A stretch of 64,000 bases of DNA, from positions 4,030,001-4,094,000 of the forward strand of contig NC_079885.1 of the NCBI RefSeq assembly GCF_029227915.1. The letters are read 5' to 3'. A model generated the notes under the pieces. That model saw only the letters and a program-made list of their open reading frames with translations, was not told the origin of the DNA and made no database searches. This document shows, one piece after another, positions 11,426 to 23,159 of this stretch. Source of the stretch: Hydractinia symbiolongicarpus (Eukaryota > Cnidaria > Hydrozoa > Anthoathecata > Hydractiniidae). Within the stretch, counting starts at the first letter, position 1. Each line of letters begins with the position of its first letter. A program made the translations under genes and the position numbers.

Positions 11426-14400
11426 GAAAAGAATCACTAAATACATGTTGGTACGAATACGTGACGCAACCGTTGTAAGTTAGGCCGATTGACGCCGTTA
11501 GAAAGTCAATGAAATGTAGTTTTTGAAACTGTCTCTATTTCTTCAGCCTGCGCTAACGGCAAGGATTGGTCCCACAGTAAAAAATGACTTATTTTATCTA
11601 AATTTTTAAGAGAAGCGCTACCATTGGGCCGAGTGTAATCGCTGAATTGCAGCAATCATGTCAAATTAAGAAGAATGTTATTCCTTGGAGTCAAATTGGC
11701 TCATTTATCACATTTATACGGTCGCAGTTCAGAATCACTTCAATGAAGTCCCACAGTCAATCGTTTCACTGTTAAAAGCGATACAACTTAGTACTATCGG
11801 AAAAAAATCACTAAATACATGTTGGTACGAATATGTGACTCAACCGTTGTAACTCAAATGGACTCATACCGTTAGAAATTCATTGAAATGTACCTTCTAA
11901 AACTGTCTCTATTTCTTCAGCGCGCGATAACGGCTAGGATTTGTCCCACAGTAAAAAATGACTTATTTTATCTAAATTTTTTAATGAAGCGCTTCATACA
12001 GCGACCAGTGTAATCGCTGAGTTGCGGCAATCATGTCAAATTAAGAAGAATGTCATTTCTTGGGGTCCAGTTGGCTCACTTATCACATTTATAAGGACAC
12101 AGTCCAGAATCACTTCAATTAAGTCCCACAGTCAATCGTTTTACTGCTAAAACCGATACAACTTAGTAATATCGGAAAAAAATCACTAAATACATGTTGG
12201 TACAAATATGTGACGCAACCGTTGTAAGTCAAGCGGATTGACACCGTTAGAAAGTCAATGAAATATAGTTTTTGAAAATATTTCTATTTCTTCAACGCGC
12301 GCTAACGGCTAGTATTGGTCCCGCAGTACAAAATGACTTATATATCTAAACTTTTAAATAAAACGCTACCACAGCGCCCAGCGAAATCGGCAAATTCCAG
12401 CAATCATGTCAAATTAAAAAGAATGTTATTCCTTCGGTCCAATTGTCTCATTTATCACATTTATGAGGTCAAAGTCCAAAATCAGTTCAATTAAGTCCCA
12501 CAGTCAATCCTTTCACTGTTAAAAGCGATGCAACCTAGTAAAATCAGAAAAATATCGCTAAATGCATGATGGTACGAATATGTGACGCAACCGTTGTAAC
12601 TCAAACGGATTTATACGGGCCGAAAGTAAATGAAATGTAGTCTTTGAAACTGTTCCTATTTATTCAGCACGTGCTAACGGCCAGGATTGGTCCCACAGTA
12701 AAAAATGACTTATTTTGTATAAATTTTTAAGTGAAGCGCTACCATAGGGCCGAGTGTAATCGCTGAATTCCAGCAATCATGTCAAATTAAGAAGAATGTT
12801 ATTCCTTGGAGTCCAATTAGCTTATGTATCACATTTCTAAGGTCACAGTACAGAATCACTTCAATTAAGTCCCACAGTCAATCGTTTCACTGTCAAAAGC
12901 AATACAACTTAGTAATATCGGGAAAAAATCACTAAATACATGTTAGTACGAATACGTGAAGCAACTGTTGTAACTTAGGCGGATTGACACCATTAGAAAG
13001 TCAATGAAATGTAGTTTTTGAAAATGTTTCTATTTCTTCAACGCCCGCTAACGGCTAGGATTGGTCCCACAGTACAAAATGACTTATTTATCTAAACTTT
13101 TAAATAAAACGCTACCACAGCGCCCAGCGAAATCGGTAAATTCCAGCAATCATGTCAAATTAAAAAGAATGTTATTTCTTTGGTCCAATTGTCTCACTTA
13201 TCTCATTTATAAAATCACAGTCCAAAATCAGTTTAATTAAGTATAAATTTGGTCCAATTGTCTCATTTATCACATTTATGAGGTCAAAGTCCAATATTAG
13301 TTCAATTAAGTCCCACAGTCAATCCTTTCACTGTTAAAAGCGATGCTACCTAGTAATATCCGAATACTATTGCTAAATACATGTTGGTACGAATATGTGA
13401 CGCAACCGTTGTAACTCAAACCGATTTATACCCCCAGAAGGTCAATGAAATGTAGTTTTTGAAACTGTTCCTATTTCTTCAGCGCGCACTAACGGCTAGG
13501 ATTGGTCCTGCAGTACAAAATGACTTATATATCTAAATTTTAAGTGAAGCGCTACCATTGGGCCGAGTGTAATCGCTGAATTGCAGCAATCATGTCAAAT
13601 TAAGAAGAATGTTATTCCTTTGAGTGCAATTGGCTCATTTATCACATTTATAAGGTCGCAGTCTAGAATCACTTCAATTAAGTCCCACAGTCAATCGTTT
13701 CACTGTTAAAAGCGATACAACTTAGTAATATCGGAAAAAAATCACTAAATACATGTTGGTACGAATATGTGACTCAACCGTTGTAACTCAAATGGACTCA
13801 TACCGTTAGAAATTCATTGATATGTACCTTCTAAAACTGTCTATATTTCTTCAGCGCGCGATAACGGCTAGGATTCGTACTACAGTAAAAAATGACTTAT
13901 TTATCTAAATTTTTAAATGAAGCGCTACCACAGCGCCTAGCGAAATCGGTAAATTCCAGCAATCATGTCAAATTAAGACGAATGTTATTTCTTGGGTCCA
14001 ATTGTCTCATTTATCACATTTTTGAGGTCAAAGTCCAAAATCAGTTCAATTAAGTCCCACAGTCAATCCTTTCACTGTTAAAAACGATGCAACCTAGTAA
14101 AATCAGAAAAATATCGCTAAATACATGTTGGTACGAATATGTGACGCAACTGTTGTAATTGAAACGGACTGATACCGTTAGAGAGTCAATGAAATGTAGT
14201 TTTTAAAACTGTTTCTCTTTCTTCAGCGCGGGCTAACGGCTAGGATTGGTCCCACCGTAAAAAATGACTTTTTATCTAAATTTTTCAGTGAATCCCTACC
14301 ACAGCGCCCAGTGAAATCAGTAAATTCCAGCAATCATGTCAAATTAAGAAGAATGATATTTCTTGGTTCCAATTGTCTCACTTATCACATTTATAAGGTC

Positions 14401-15221
14401 ACAGTCCAAAGTTACTTCAATTAAGTCCCACAGTCAATCGTTTCACTGTTAAAAGCGATACAACCTAGTATTATCAGAAAAATATCCCTAAATACATGTG
14501 GGGAGGAATACGTGACTCAACAGATGTAAGTCAAACGGACTCATACCGTTTGAAATTCATTGAAACGTACCTTCTAAAACTGTCTCTATTTCTTCAGCGC
14601 GCGATAACGGCTAGGATTTGTCCCACAGTAAAAAATCACTTATTTGTCTAAATTTTTAAATGAAGCGCTACAAACAGCGACCAGTGTAATCGCTGAGTTG
14701 CGGCAATCATGTCAAATTAAGAAGAATGTCATTTCTTGGGGTCCAGTTGGCTCACTTATCACATTTATAAGGTCACAGTCCAAAGTTACTTCAATTAAGT
14801 CCCAGAGTCAATCGTTTCACTGTTAAAAGCGATATAACTCAATAATATCGGAAAAATATCACTAAACACATGTTGGTACGAATATGTGACGCAACCGTTG
14901 TAACACAAACGGATTGATACCGCCAAGAAATCAATGAAATGTAGTTTTTGAGAATGTCTCTATTTCTTCAGCGCGTGCTAACGGTCAGGATTAGTCCCAC
15001 AGTGAAAAAAGACCTATTTATCTAAATTTTAAATAAAGCGCTACCACAGTGCCCAGCGAAATCGGTAAATTCTAGCAATCATGTCAAATTAGGAAGAATG
15101 ATATTTCTTGGGTCCAATTGTCTCATTTGTCACATTTATGAGGTCAAAGTCTAAAATCAGTTCAATTAAGTCCCACAGTCAATCGTTTCACTGTCAAAAG
15201 AAATACAACTTAGTAATATCG
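11426..15221 (+). repeat. HOR-B copy 1 (10 monomers, ~3796 bp)
   Basis: Monomers start at 11584, 11958, 12333, 12705, 13079 (441 bp), 13520, 13892, 14264, 14635 and 15009. Each has a counterpart about 3796 bp downstream (11958 with 15754, 12333 with 16128, 12705 with 16500, 13079 with 16874). Two monomers have lost the phase-0 ATG: 14635 reads AAAAATCACT and 15009 reads GAAAAAAGACC. The copy contains the first of seven 441-bp monomers. Monomers 11958 and 14635 carry the head with CAGCGACCAGTG. Confidence 0.9.
13079..13519 (+). repeat. 441-bp long monomer 1
   Basis: A monomer with an internal tandem duplication of 69 bp: GGTCCAATTGTCTCA occurs at 13182 and again at 13251. The joint between the copies contains GTATAAATTT, not part of the usual sequence at this place but similar to the GTATAAATTT word in the head of other monomers. 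The first repeat copy reads CTCACTTATCTCATTTATAA and the second CTCATTTATCACATTTATGA, so they are diverged. Confidence 0.93.
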
Positions 15222-18200
15222 GAAAAGAATCACTAAATACATGTTGGTACGAATACGTGACGCAACCGTTGTAAGTTAGGCCGATTGACACCGTTAGAAA
15301 GTCAATAAAATGTAGTTTTTGAAACTGTCTCTATTTCTTCAGCCTGCGCTAACGGCAAGGATTGGTCCCACAGTAAAAAATGACTTATTTTATCTAAATT
15401 TTTAAGAGAAGCGCTACCACTGGGCCGAGTGTAATCGCTGAATTGCAGCAATCATGTCAAATTAAGAAGAATGTTATTCCTTGGAGTCAAATTGGCTCAT
15501 TTATCACATTTATACGGTCGCAGTCTAGAATCACTTCAATGAAGTCCCACAGTCAATCGTTTCACTGTTAAAAGCGATACAACTTAGTACTATCGGAAAA
15601 AAATCACTAAATACATGTTGGTACGAATATGTGACTCAACCGTTGTAACTCAAATGGACTCATACCGTTAGAAATTCATTGAAATGTACCTTCTAAAACT
15701 GTCTCTATTTCTTCAGCGCGCGATAACGGCTAGGATTTGTCCCACAGTAAAAAATGACTTATTTATCTAAATTTTTTAATGAAGCGCTTCATACAGCGAC
15801 CAGTGTAATCGCTGAGTTGCGGCAATCATGTCAAATTAAGAAGAATGTCATTTCTTGGGGTCCAGTTGGCTCACTTATCACATTTATAAGGACACAGTCC
15901 AGAATCACTTCAATTAAGTCCCACAGTCAATCGTTTTACTGCTAAAACCGATACAACTTAGTAATATCGGAAAAAAATCACTAAATACATGTTGGTACAA
16001 ATATGTGACGCAACCGTTGTAAGTCAAGCGGATTGACACCGTTAGAAAGTCAATGAAATGTAGTTTTTGAAAATATTTCTATTTCTTCAACGCGCGCTAA
16101 CGGCTAGGATTGGTCCCGCAGTACAAAATGACTTATATATCTAAACTTTTAAATAAAACGCTACCACAGCGCCCAGCGAAATCGGCAAATTCCAGCAATC
16201 ATGTCAAATTAAAAAGAATGTTATTCCTTCGGTCCAATTGTCTCATTTATCACATTTATGAAGTCAAAGTCCAAAATCAGTTCAATTAAGTCCCACAGTC
16301 AATCCTTTCACTGTTAAAAGCGATGCAACCTAGTAAAATCAGAAAAATATCGCTAAATGCATGATGGTACGAATATGTGACGCAACCGTTGTAACTCAAA
16401 CGGATTTATACCGGCCGAAAGTAAATGAAATGTAGTCTTTGAAACTGTTCCTATTTATTCAGCACGTGCTAACGGCCAGGATTGGTCCCACAGTAAAAAA
16501 TGACTTATTTTGTATAAATTTTTAAGTGAAGCGCTACCATAGGGCCGAGTGTAATCGCTGAATTCCAGCAATCATGTCAAATTAAGAAGAATGTTATTCC
16601 TTGGAGTCCAATTAGCTTATGTATCACATTTCTAAGGTCACAGTACAGAATCACTTCAATTAAGTCCCACAGTCAATCGTTTCACTGTCAAAAGCAATAC
16701 AACTTAGTAATATCGGGAAAAAATCACTAAATACATGTTAGTACGAATACGTGAAGCAACTGTTGTAACTTAGGCGGATTGACACCATTAGAAAGTCAAT
16801 GAAATGTAGTTTTTGAAAATGTTTCTATTTCTTCAACGCCCGCTAACGGCTAGGATTGGTCCCACAGAACAAAATGACTTATTTATCTAAACTTTTAAAT
16901 AAAACGCTACCACAGCGCCCAGCGAAATCGGTAAATTCCAGCAATCATGTCAAATTAAAAAGAATGTTATTTCTTTGGTCCAATTGTCTCACTTATCTCA
17001 TTTATAAGATCACAGTCCAAAATAAGTTTAATTAAGTATAAATTTGGTCCAATTGTCTCATTTATCACATTTATGAGGTCAAAGTCCAATATTAGTTCAA
17101 TTAAGTCCCACAGTCAATCCTTTCACTGTTAAAAGCGATGCTACCTAGTAATATCCGAATACTATTGCTAAATACATGTTGGTACGAATATGTGACGCAA
17201 CCGTTGTAACTCAAACCGATTTATACCCCCAGAAGGTCAATGAAATGTAGTTTTTGAAACTGTTCCTATTTCTTCAGCGCGCACTAACGGCTAGGATTGG
17301 TCCTGCAGTACAAAATGACTTATATATCTAAATTTTTAAGTGAAGCGCTACCATTGGGCCGAGTGTAATCGCTGAATTGCAGCAATCATGTCAAATTAAG
17401 AAGAATGTTATTCCTTTGAGTGCAATTGGCTCATTTATCACATTTATAAGGTCGCAGTCTAGAATCACTTCAATTAAGTCCCACAGTAAATCGTTTCACT
17501 GTTAAAAGCGATACAACTTAGTAATATCGGAAAGAAATCACTAAATACATGTTGGTACGAATATGTGACTCAACCGTTGTAACTCAAATGGACTCATACC
17601 GTTAGAAATTCATTGATATGTACCTTCTAAAACTGTCTATATTTCTTCAGCGCGCGATAACGGCTAGGATTCGTACCACAGTAAAAAATGACTTATTTAT
17701 CTAAATTTTTAAATGAAGCGCTACCACAGCGCCTAGCGAAATCGGTAAATTCCAGCAATCATGTCAAATTAAGACGAATGTTATTTCTTGGGTCCAATTG
17801 TCTCATTTATCACATTTTTGAGGTCAAAGTCCAAAATCAGTTCAATTAAGTCCCACAGTCAATCCTTTCACTGTTAAAAACGATGCAACCTAGTAAAATC
17901 AGAAAAATATCGCTAAATACATGTTGGTACGAATATGTGACGCAACTGTTGTAATTGAAACGGACTGATACCGTTAGAGAGTCAATGAAATGTAGTTTTT
18001 AAAACTGTTTCTCTTTCTTCAGCGCGGGCTAACGGCTGGGATTGGTCCCACCGTAAAAAATGACTTCTTTATCTAAATTTTTCAGTGAATCCCTACCACA
18101 GCGCCCAGTGAAATCAGTAAATTCCAGCAATCATGTCAAATTAAGAAGAATGATATTTCTTGGTTCCAATTGTCTCACTTATCACATTTATAAGGTCACA

Positions 18201-18911
18201 GTCCAAAGTTACTTCAATTAAGTCCCACAGTCAATCGTTTCACTGTTAAAAGCGATACAACCTAGTATTATCAGAAAAATATCCCTAAATACATGTGGGG
18301 AGGAATATGTGACTCAACCGATGTAAGTCAAACGGACTCATACCGTTAGAAATTCATTGAAACGTACCTTCTAAAACTGTCTCTATTTCTTCAGCGCGCG
18401 ATAACGGCTAGGATTTGTCCCACAGTAAAAAATCACTTATTTATCTAAATTTTTAAATGAAGCGCTCCAAACAGCGACCAGTGTAATCGCTGAGTTGCGG
18501 CAATCATGTCAAATTAAGAAGAATGTCATTTCTTGGGGTTCAGTTGGCTCACTTATCACATTTATAAGGTCACAGTCCAAAGTTACTTCAATTAAGTCCC
18601 AGAGTCAATCGTTTCACTGTTAAAAGCGATATAACTCAATAATATCGGAAAAATATCACTAAACACATGTTGGTACGAATATGTGACGCAACCGTTGTAA
18701 CTCAAACGGATTGATACCGCCAAGAAGTCAATGAAATGTAGTTTTTGAGAATGTCTCTATTTCTTCAGCGCGTGCTAACGGTCAGGATTAGTCCCACAGT
18801 AAAAAAAGACTTATTTATCTAAATTTTAAATAAAGCGCTACCACAGTGCCCAGCGAAATCGGTAAATTCTAGCAATCATGTCAAATTAAGAAGAATGATA
18901 TTTCTTGGGTC
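15222..18911 (+). repeat. HOR-B copy 2 (~3.7 kb)
   Basis: Monomers start at 15380, 15754, 16128, 16500, 16874 (441 bp), 17315, 17688, 18060, 18432 and 18806. The order and types equal those of copy 1 with an offset of 3795-3797 bp, the small shifts coming from single-base indels such as the T-run at 17329-17338 versus 13534-13542. Differences seen by eye are scattered single bases: GTACCACAG at 17677 versus GTACTACAG at 13881, GGCTGGG at 18034 versus GGCTAGG, and AAATAAGTT near 17020 versus AAATCAGTT. Agreement with copy 1 ends near 18911-18916 inside the 18806 monomer. Confidence 0.9.
16874..17314 (+). repeat. 441-bp long monomer 2
   Basis: Equivalent of 13079 in HOR-B copy 2, with the same 69-bp duplication and the same GTATAAATTT joint (17037). 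It differs from monomer 1 by single bases such as AAATAAGTTTAATT near 17020. Confidence 0.93.
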
Positions 18912-19725
18912 CAAATGTCTCACTTATCACATTTATAAGGTCACAGTCCAAAGTTACTTCAATTAAGTCCCACAGTCAATCGTTTCACTGTTAAAAGCGA
19001 TACAACCTAGTATTATCAGAAAAATATCCCTAAATACATGTGGGGAGGGATACGTGACTCAACCGATGTAAGTCAAACGGACTCATACCGTTAGAAATTC
19101 ATTGAAACGTACCTTCTAAAACTGTCTCTATTTCTTCAGCGCGCGATAACGGCTAGGATTTGTCCCACAGTAAAAAATCACTTATTTGTCTAAATTTTTA
19201 AATGAAGCGCTCCAAACAGCGACCAGTGTAATCGCTGAGTTGCGGCAATCATGTCAAATTAAGAAGAATGTGATTTCTTGGGGTCCAGTTGGCTCACTTA
19301 TCACATTTATAAGGTCACAGTCCAAAGTTACTTCAATTAAGTCCCAGAGTCAATCGTTTCACTGTTAAAAGCGATATAACTCAATAATATCGGAAAAATA
19401 TAACTAAACACATGTTGGTACGAATATGTGACGCAACCGTTGTAACTCAAACGGATTGATACCGCCAAGAAATCAATGAAATGTAGTTTTTGAGAATGTC
19501 TCTATTTCTTCAGCGCGTGCTAACGGTCAGGATTAGTCCCACAGTGAAAAAAGACCTATTTATCTAAATTTTAAATAAAGCGCTACCACAGTGCCCAGCG
19601 AAATCGGTAAATTCTAGCAATCATGTCAAATTAGGAAGAATGATATTTCTTGGGTCCAATTGTCTCATTTGTCACATTTATGAGGTCAAAGTCTAAAATC
19701 AGTTCAATTAAGTCCCCCAGTCAAT
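18912..19725 (+). repeat. HOR-B, third partial copy (dimer-sized)
   Basis: From about 18916 the sequence follows 14374 onward at a constant offset of 4542 bp, covering the tail of a 14264-type monomer and the monomers at 19177 and 19551 (equivalents of 14635 and 15009). Shared private variants are TATTTGTCTAAA just after phase 0, GTGAAAAAAGACC, CAAATTAGGAAGAATG and CTCATTTGTCACATTT. Agreement stops near 19725, where this copy reads CAATCCTTTC and copy 1 reads CAATCGTTTC. The result is an extra 745 bp compared with a simple continuation of copy 2, so a dimer has been duplicated by out-of-register exchange. Confidence 0.82.
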
Positions 19726-21304
19726 CCTTTCACTGTTAAAAGCGATGCAACCTAGTAAAATCAGAAAAATATCGCTAAATACATGTTGGTACGAATATGT
19801 GACGCAACCGTTGTAACTCAAACGGATTTATACCGCCAGAAAGTCAATGAAATGCAGTCTTTGAAACTGTTCCTATTTATTCAGCGTGTGCTAACGGCCA
19901 GGACTGGTCCCACAGTAAAAAATGACTTATTTTGGATAAATTTTTAAGTGAAGCGGTACCATAGGGCCGAGTGTAATCGCTGAATTCCAGCAATCATGTC
20001 AAATTAAGAAGAATGTTATTCCTTGGAGTCCAATTGGCTCATTTATCACATTTATAAGGTCACAGTACAGAATCACTTCAATTAAATCCCACAGTCAATC
20101 GTTTCACTGTCAAAAGCAATACAACTTAATAATATCGGAAAAAAATCACTAAATACATGTTGGTACGAATATGTGACGCAACCGTTGTAGTTGAAACGGA
20201 CTATTACTGTTAGAAAGTCAATGAAATGTAGCATTTGAAACTGTCTCTATTTCATCAGCGCGCGCTAACGGCTAGGATTGGTCCCACAGTGAAAAATGAC
20301 TTATTTTATCTAAATTTTTAAGTGAAGCGCTACCATTGGGCCGAGTGTAATCGTTGAATTGCAGCAATCATATCAAATTAAGAAGAATGTTATTCTTTGG
20401 AGTCCAATTGGCTCATTTATCACATTTATAAGGTCGCAGTCTAGAATCACTTCAATTAAGTCCCACAGTCAATCGTTTCACTGTTAAAAGCGATATAACT
20501 TAGTAATATCGGAAAAAAATCACTAAATACATGTTGGTACGAATATGTGACTCAACCGTTGTAACTCAAATGGACTCATACCGTTTGAAATTCATTGAAA
20601 TGTACCATCTAAAACTGTCTCTATTTCTTCAGCGGGCGATAACGGCTAGGATTTGTCCCACAGTAAAAAATCACTTATTTATCTAAATTTTTAAATGAAG
20701 CGCTCCAAACAGCGACCAGTGTAATCGCTGAGTTGCGGCAATCATGTCAAATTAAGAAGAATGTCATTTCTTGGGGTCCAGTTGGCTCACTTATCACATT
20801 TATAAGGTCACAGTCCAAAGTTACTTCAATTAAGTCCCAGAGTCAATCGTTTCACTGTTAAAAGCGATATAACTCAATAATATCGGAAAAATATCACTAA
20901 ACACATGTTGGTACGAATATGTGACGCAACCGTTGTAACTCAAACGGATTGACACCGTTAGAATTTCAATGAAATGTAGTTTTTGAAAATGTTTCTATTT
21001 CTTCAACGCGCGCTAACGGCTAGGATTGGTCCCGCAGTACAAAATGACTTATATATCTAAATTTTTAAGTGAAGCGCTACCATTGGGCCGAGTGTAATCG
21101 CTGAATTGCAGCAATCATGTCAAATTAAGAAGAATGTTATTCCTTGGAGTGCAATTGACTCATTTATCACATTTATAAGGATGCAGTCTAGAATCACATC
21201 AATTAAGTCCCACAGTCAAACGTTTCACTGTTAAAAGCGATACAACTTAGTAATATCGGAAAAAAATCACTAAATACATGTTGGTACGAATATGTGACTC
21301 AACC
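19726..21304 (+). repeat. Mosaic satellite monomers
   Basis: Monomers start at 19922, 20296, 20670 and 21044, with spacings of 373-374. They mix heads and tails seen elsewhere: 19922 has the CATAGGGCCGAG head, 20296 the CATTGGGCCGAG head, 20670 the CTCCAAACAGCGACC head (phase 0 reads ATCACT), and 21044 follows a GTCCCGCAGTAC leader. I could not fit them to any HOR in the window for more than one or two monomers in a row. Nothing other than satellite is present. Confidence 0.8.
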
Positions 21305-22048
21305 GTTGTAACTCAAATGGACTCATACTGTTAGAAATTCATTGAAATGTACCTTCTAAAACTGTCTCTATTTTTTCAGCGCGCGATAACGGCTAGGATT
21401 CGTACCACAGTAAAAAATGACTTATTTATCTAAATTTTTAAATGAAGCGCTACCACAGCGCCTAGCGAAATCGGTAAATTCCAGCAATCATGTCAAATTA
21501 AGACGAATGTTATTTCTTGGGTCCAATTGTCTCTTTTATCACATTTTTGAGGTCAAAGTCCAAAATCAGTTCAATTAAGTCCCACAGTCAATCCTTTCAC
21601 TGTTAAAAACGATGCATCCTAGTAAAATCAGAAAAATATCGCTAAATACATGTTGGTACGAATATGTGACGCAACCGTTGTAATTGAAACGGACTGATAC
21701 CGTTAGAGAGTCAATGAAACGTAGTTTTTAAAACTGTTTCTCTTTTTTTAGCGCGGGCTAACGGCTAGGATTGGTCCCACCGTAAAAGATGACTTATTTA
21801 TCTAAATTTTTCAGTGAATCCCTACCACAGCGCCCATTGAAATCAGTAAATTCCAGCAATCATGTCAAATTAAGAAGAATGATATTTCTTGGTTCCAATT
21901 GTCTCACTTATCACATTTATAAGGTCACAGTCCAAAGTTACTTCAATTAAGTCCCAGAGTCAATCGTTTCACTGTTAAAAGCGATATAACTCAATAATAT
22001 CGGAACAATATCACTAAAGACATGTTGGTACGAATATGTGACGCAACC
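21305..22048 (+). repeat. 744-bp dimer duplication, copy 1
   Basis: Contains the monomers starting at 21417 and 21789. It is followed directly by a second copy at an offset of 744 bp (22161, 22533). Shared private variants include CTCATACTGTTAG, CTCTTTTATCACATTTTTG, GATGCATCCTAG, CGTAAAAGATGAC and CGGAACAATATCACTAAAG. I saw no difference between the copies in the stretches compared, so this is one of the youngest duplications in the window or an assembly artefact. Confidence 0.87.
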
Positions 22049-22792
22049 GTTGTAACTCAAATGGACTCATACTGTTAGAAATTCATTGAAATGTACCTTC
22101 TAAAACTGTCTCTATTTTTTCAGCGCGCGATAACGGCTAGGATTCGTACCACAGTAAAAAATGACTTATTTATCTAAATTTTTAAATGAAGCGCTACCAC
22201 AGCGCCTAGCGAAATCGGTAAATTCCAGCAATCATGTCAAATTAAGACGAATGTTATTTCTTGGGTCCAATTGTCTCTTTTATCACATTTTTGAGGTCAA
22301 AGTCCAAAATCAGTTCAATTAAGTCCCACAGTCAATCCTTTCACTGTTAAAAACGATGCATCCTAGTAAAATCAGAAAAATATCGCTAAATACATGTTGG
22401 TACGAATATGTGACGCAACCGTTGTAATTGAAACGGACTGATACCGTTAGAGAGTCAATGAAACGTAGTTTTTAAAACTGTTTCTCTTTTTTTAGCGCGG
22501 GCTAACGGCTAGGATTGGTCCCACCGTAAAAGATGACTTATTTATCTAAATTTTTCAGTGAATCCCTACCACAGCGCCCATTGAAATCAGTAAATTCCAG
22601 CAATCATGTCAAATTAAGAAGAATGATATTTCTTGGTTCCAATTGTCTCACTTATCACATTTATAAGGTCACAGTCCAAAGTTACTTCAATTAAGTCCCA
22701 GAGTCAATCGTTTCACTGTTAAAAGCGATATAACTCAATAATATCGGAACAATATCACTAAAGACATGTTGGTACGAATATGTGACGCAACT
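22049..22792 (+). repeat. 744-bp dimer duplication, copy 2
   Basis: Repeats 21305-22048, with monomers starting at 22161 and 22533. The joint lies close to the GACGCAACCGTTGTAACTCA word near 22040, where the sequence passes from the end of a CGGAACAATATC monomer into CAAATGGACTCATACTG. After about 22792 it changes to a different tail (TGTTGTAATTGAAACGG) leading into the monomer at 22905. Confidence 0.87.
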
Positions 22793-23159
22793 GTTGTAAT
22801 TGAAACGGACTGATACCGTTACAGAGTCAATGAGATGTAGTTTTTAAAACTGTCTCTCTTTCTTCAGCGTGTGCTAACGGCTAGGATTCGTCCCACAGAA
22901 AAAAATGACTTATTTATCTAAATTTTTAAATGAAGCGCTCCAAACAGCGCCCAGTGTAATCGCTGAGTTGCGGCAATCATGTCAAATTAAGAAGAATGTT
23001 ATTTCTTGGGTTCCAGTTGGCTCACTTATCACATTTATTAGGTCACAGTCCAAAGTTATTTCAATTAAGTCCCAGAGTCAATTGTTTCAATGTTAAAAGC
23101 GATATAACTTAATAATATCAGAAAAATATCACTAAATACATGTTGTTACGAATATGTGA
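22793..23159 (+). repeat. Satellite monomer linking to HOR-C
   Basis: The tail of the 22533 monomer and most of the monomer at 22905. The latter has the CTCCAAACAGCGCCCAG head, which recurs at 44935 and in HOR-F (57696, 58070 and later). Its later part, beginning with CAACCGATGTAT, joins HOR-C. No other sequence is present. Confidence 0.8.

Noticed and set aside
13182-13320. Insertion of foreign DNA in the 441-bp monomers
   Set aside because: The extra 69 bp are a diverged copy of the neighbouring monomer sequence, with only about eight to ten unusual bases at the joint.
14644-15945. Reading frames of 60-63 codons (14644-14826, 15754-15945, 19186-19368) in satellite monomers
   Set aside because: The same frame recurs wherever the CTCCAAACAGCG or CTTCATACAGCG head occurs, two of the three open only with TTG, and it ends at the same place in the monomer. 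Changes between copies show no sign of being steered toward silent positions, and the frame is broken in most other monomers. It is an accident of a repeat with few stops in its first half.
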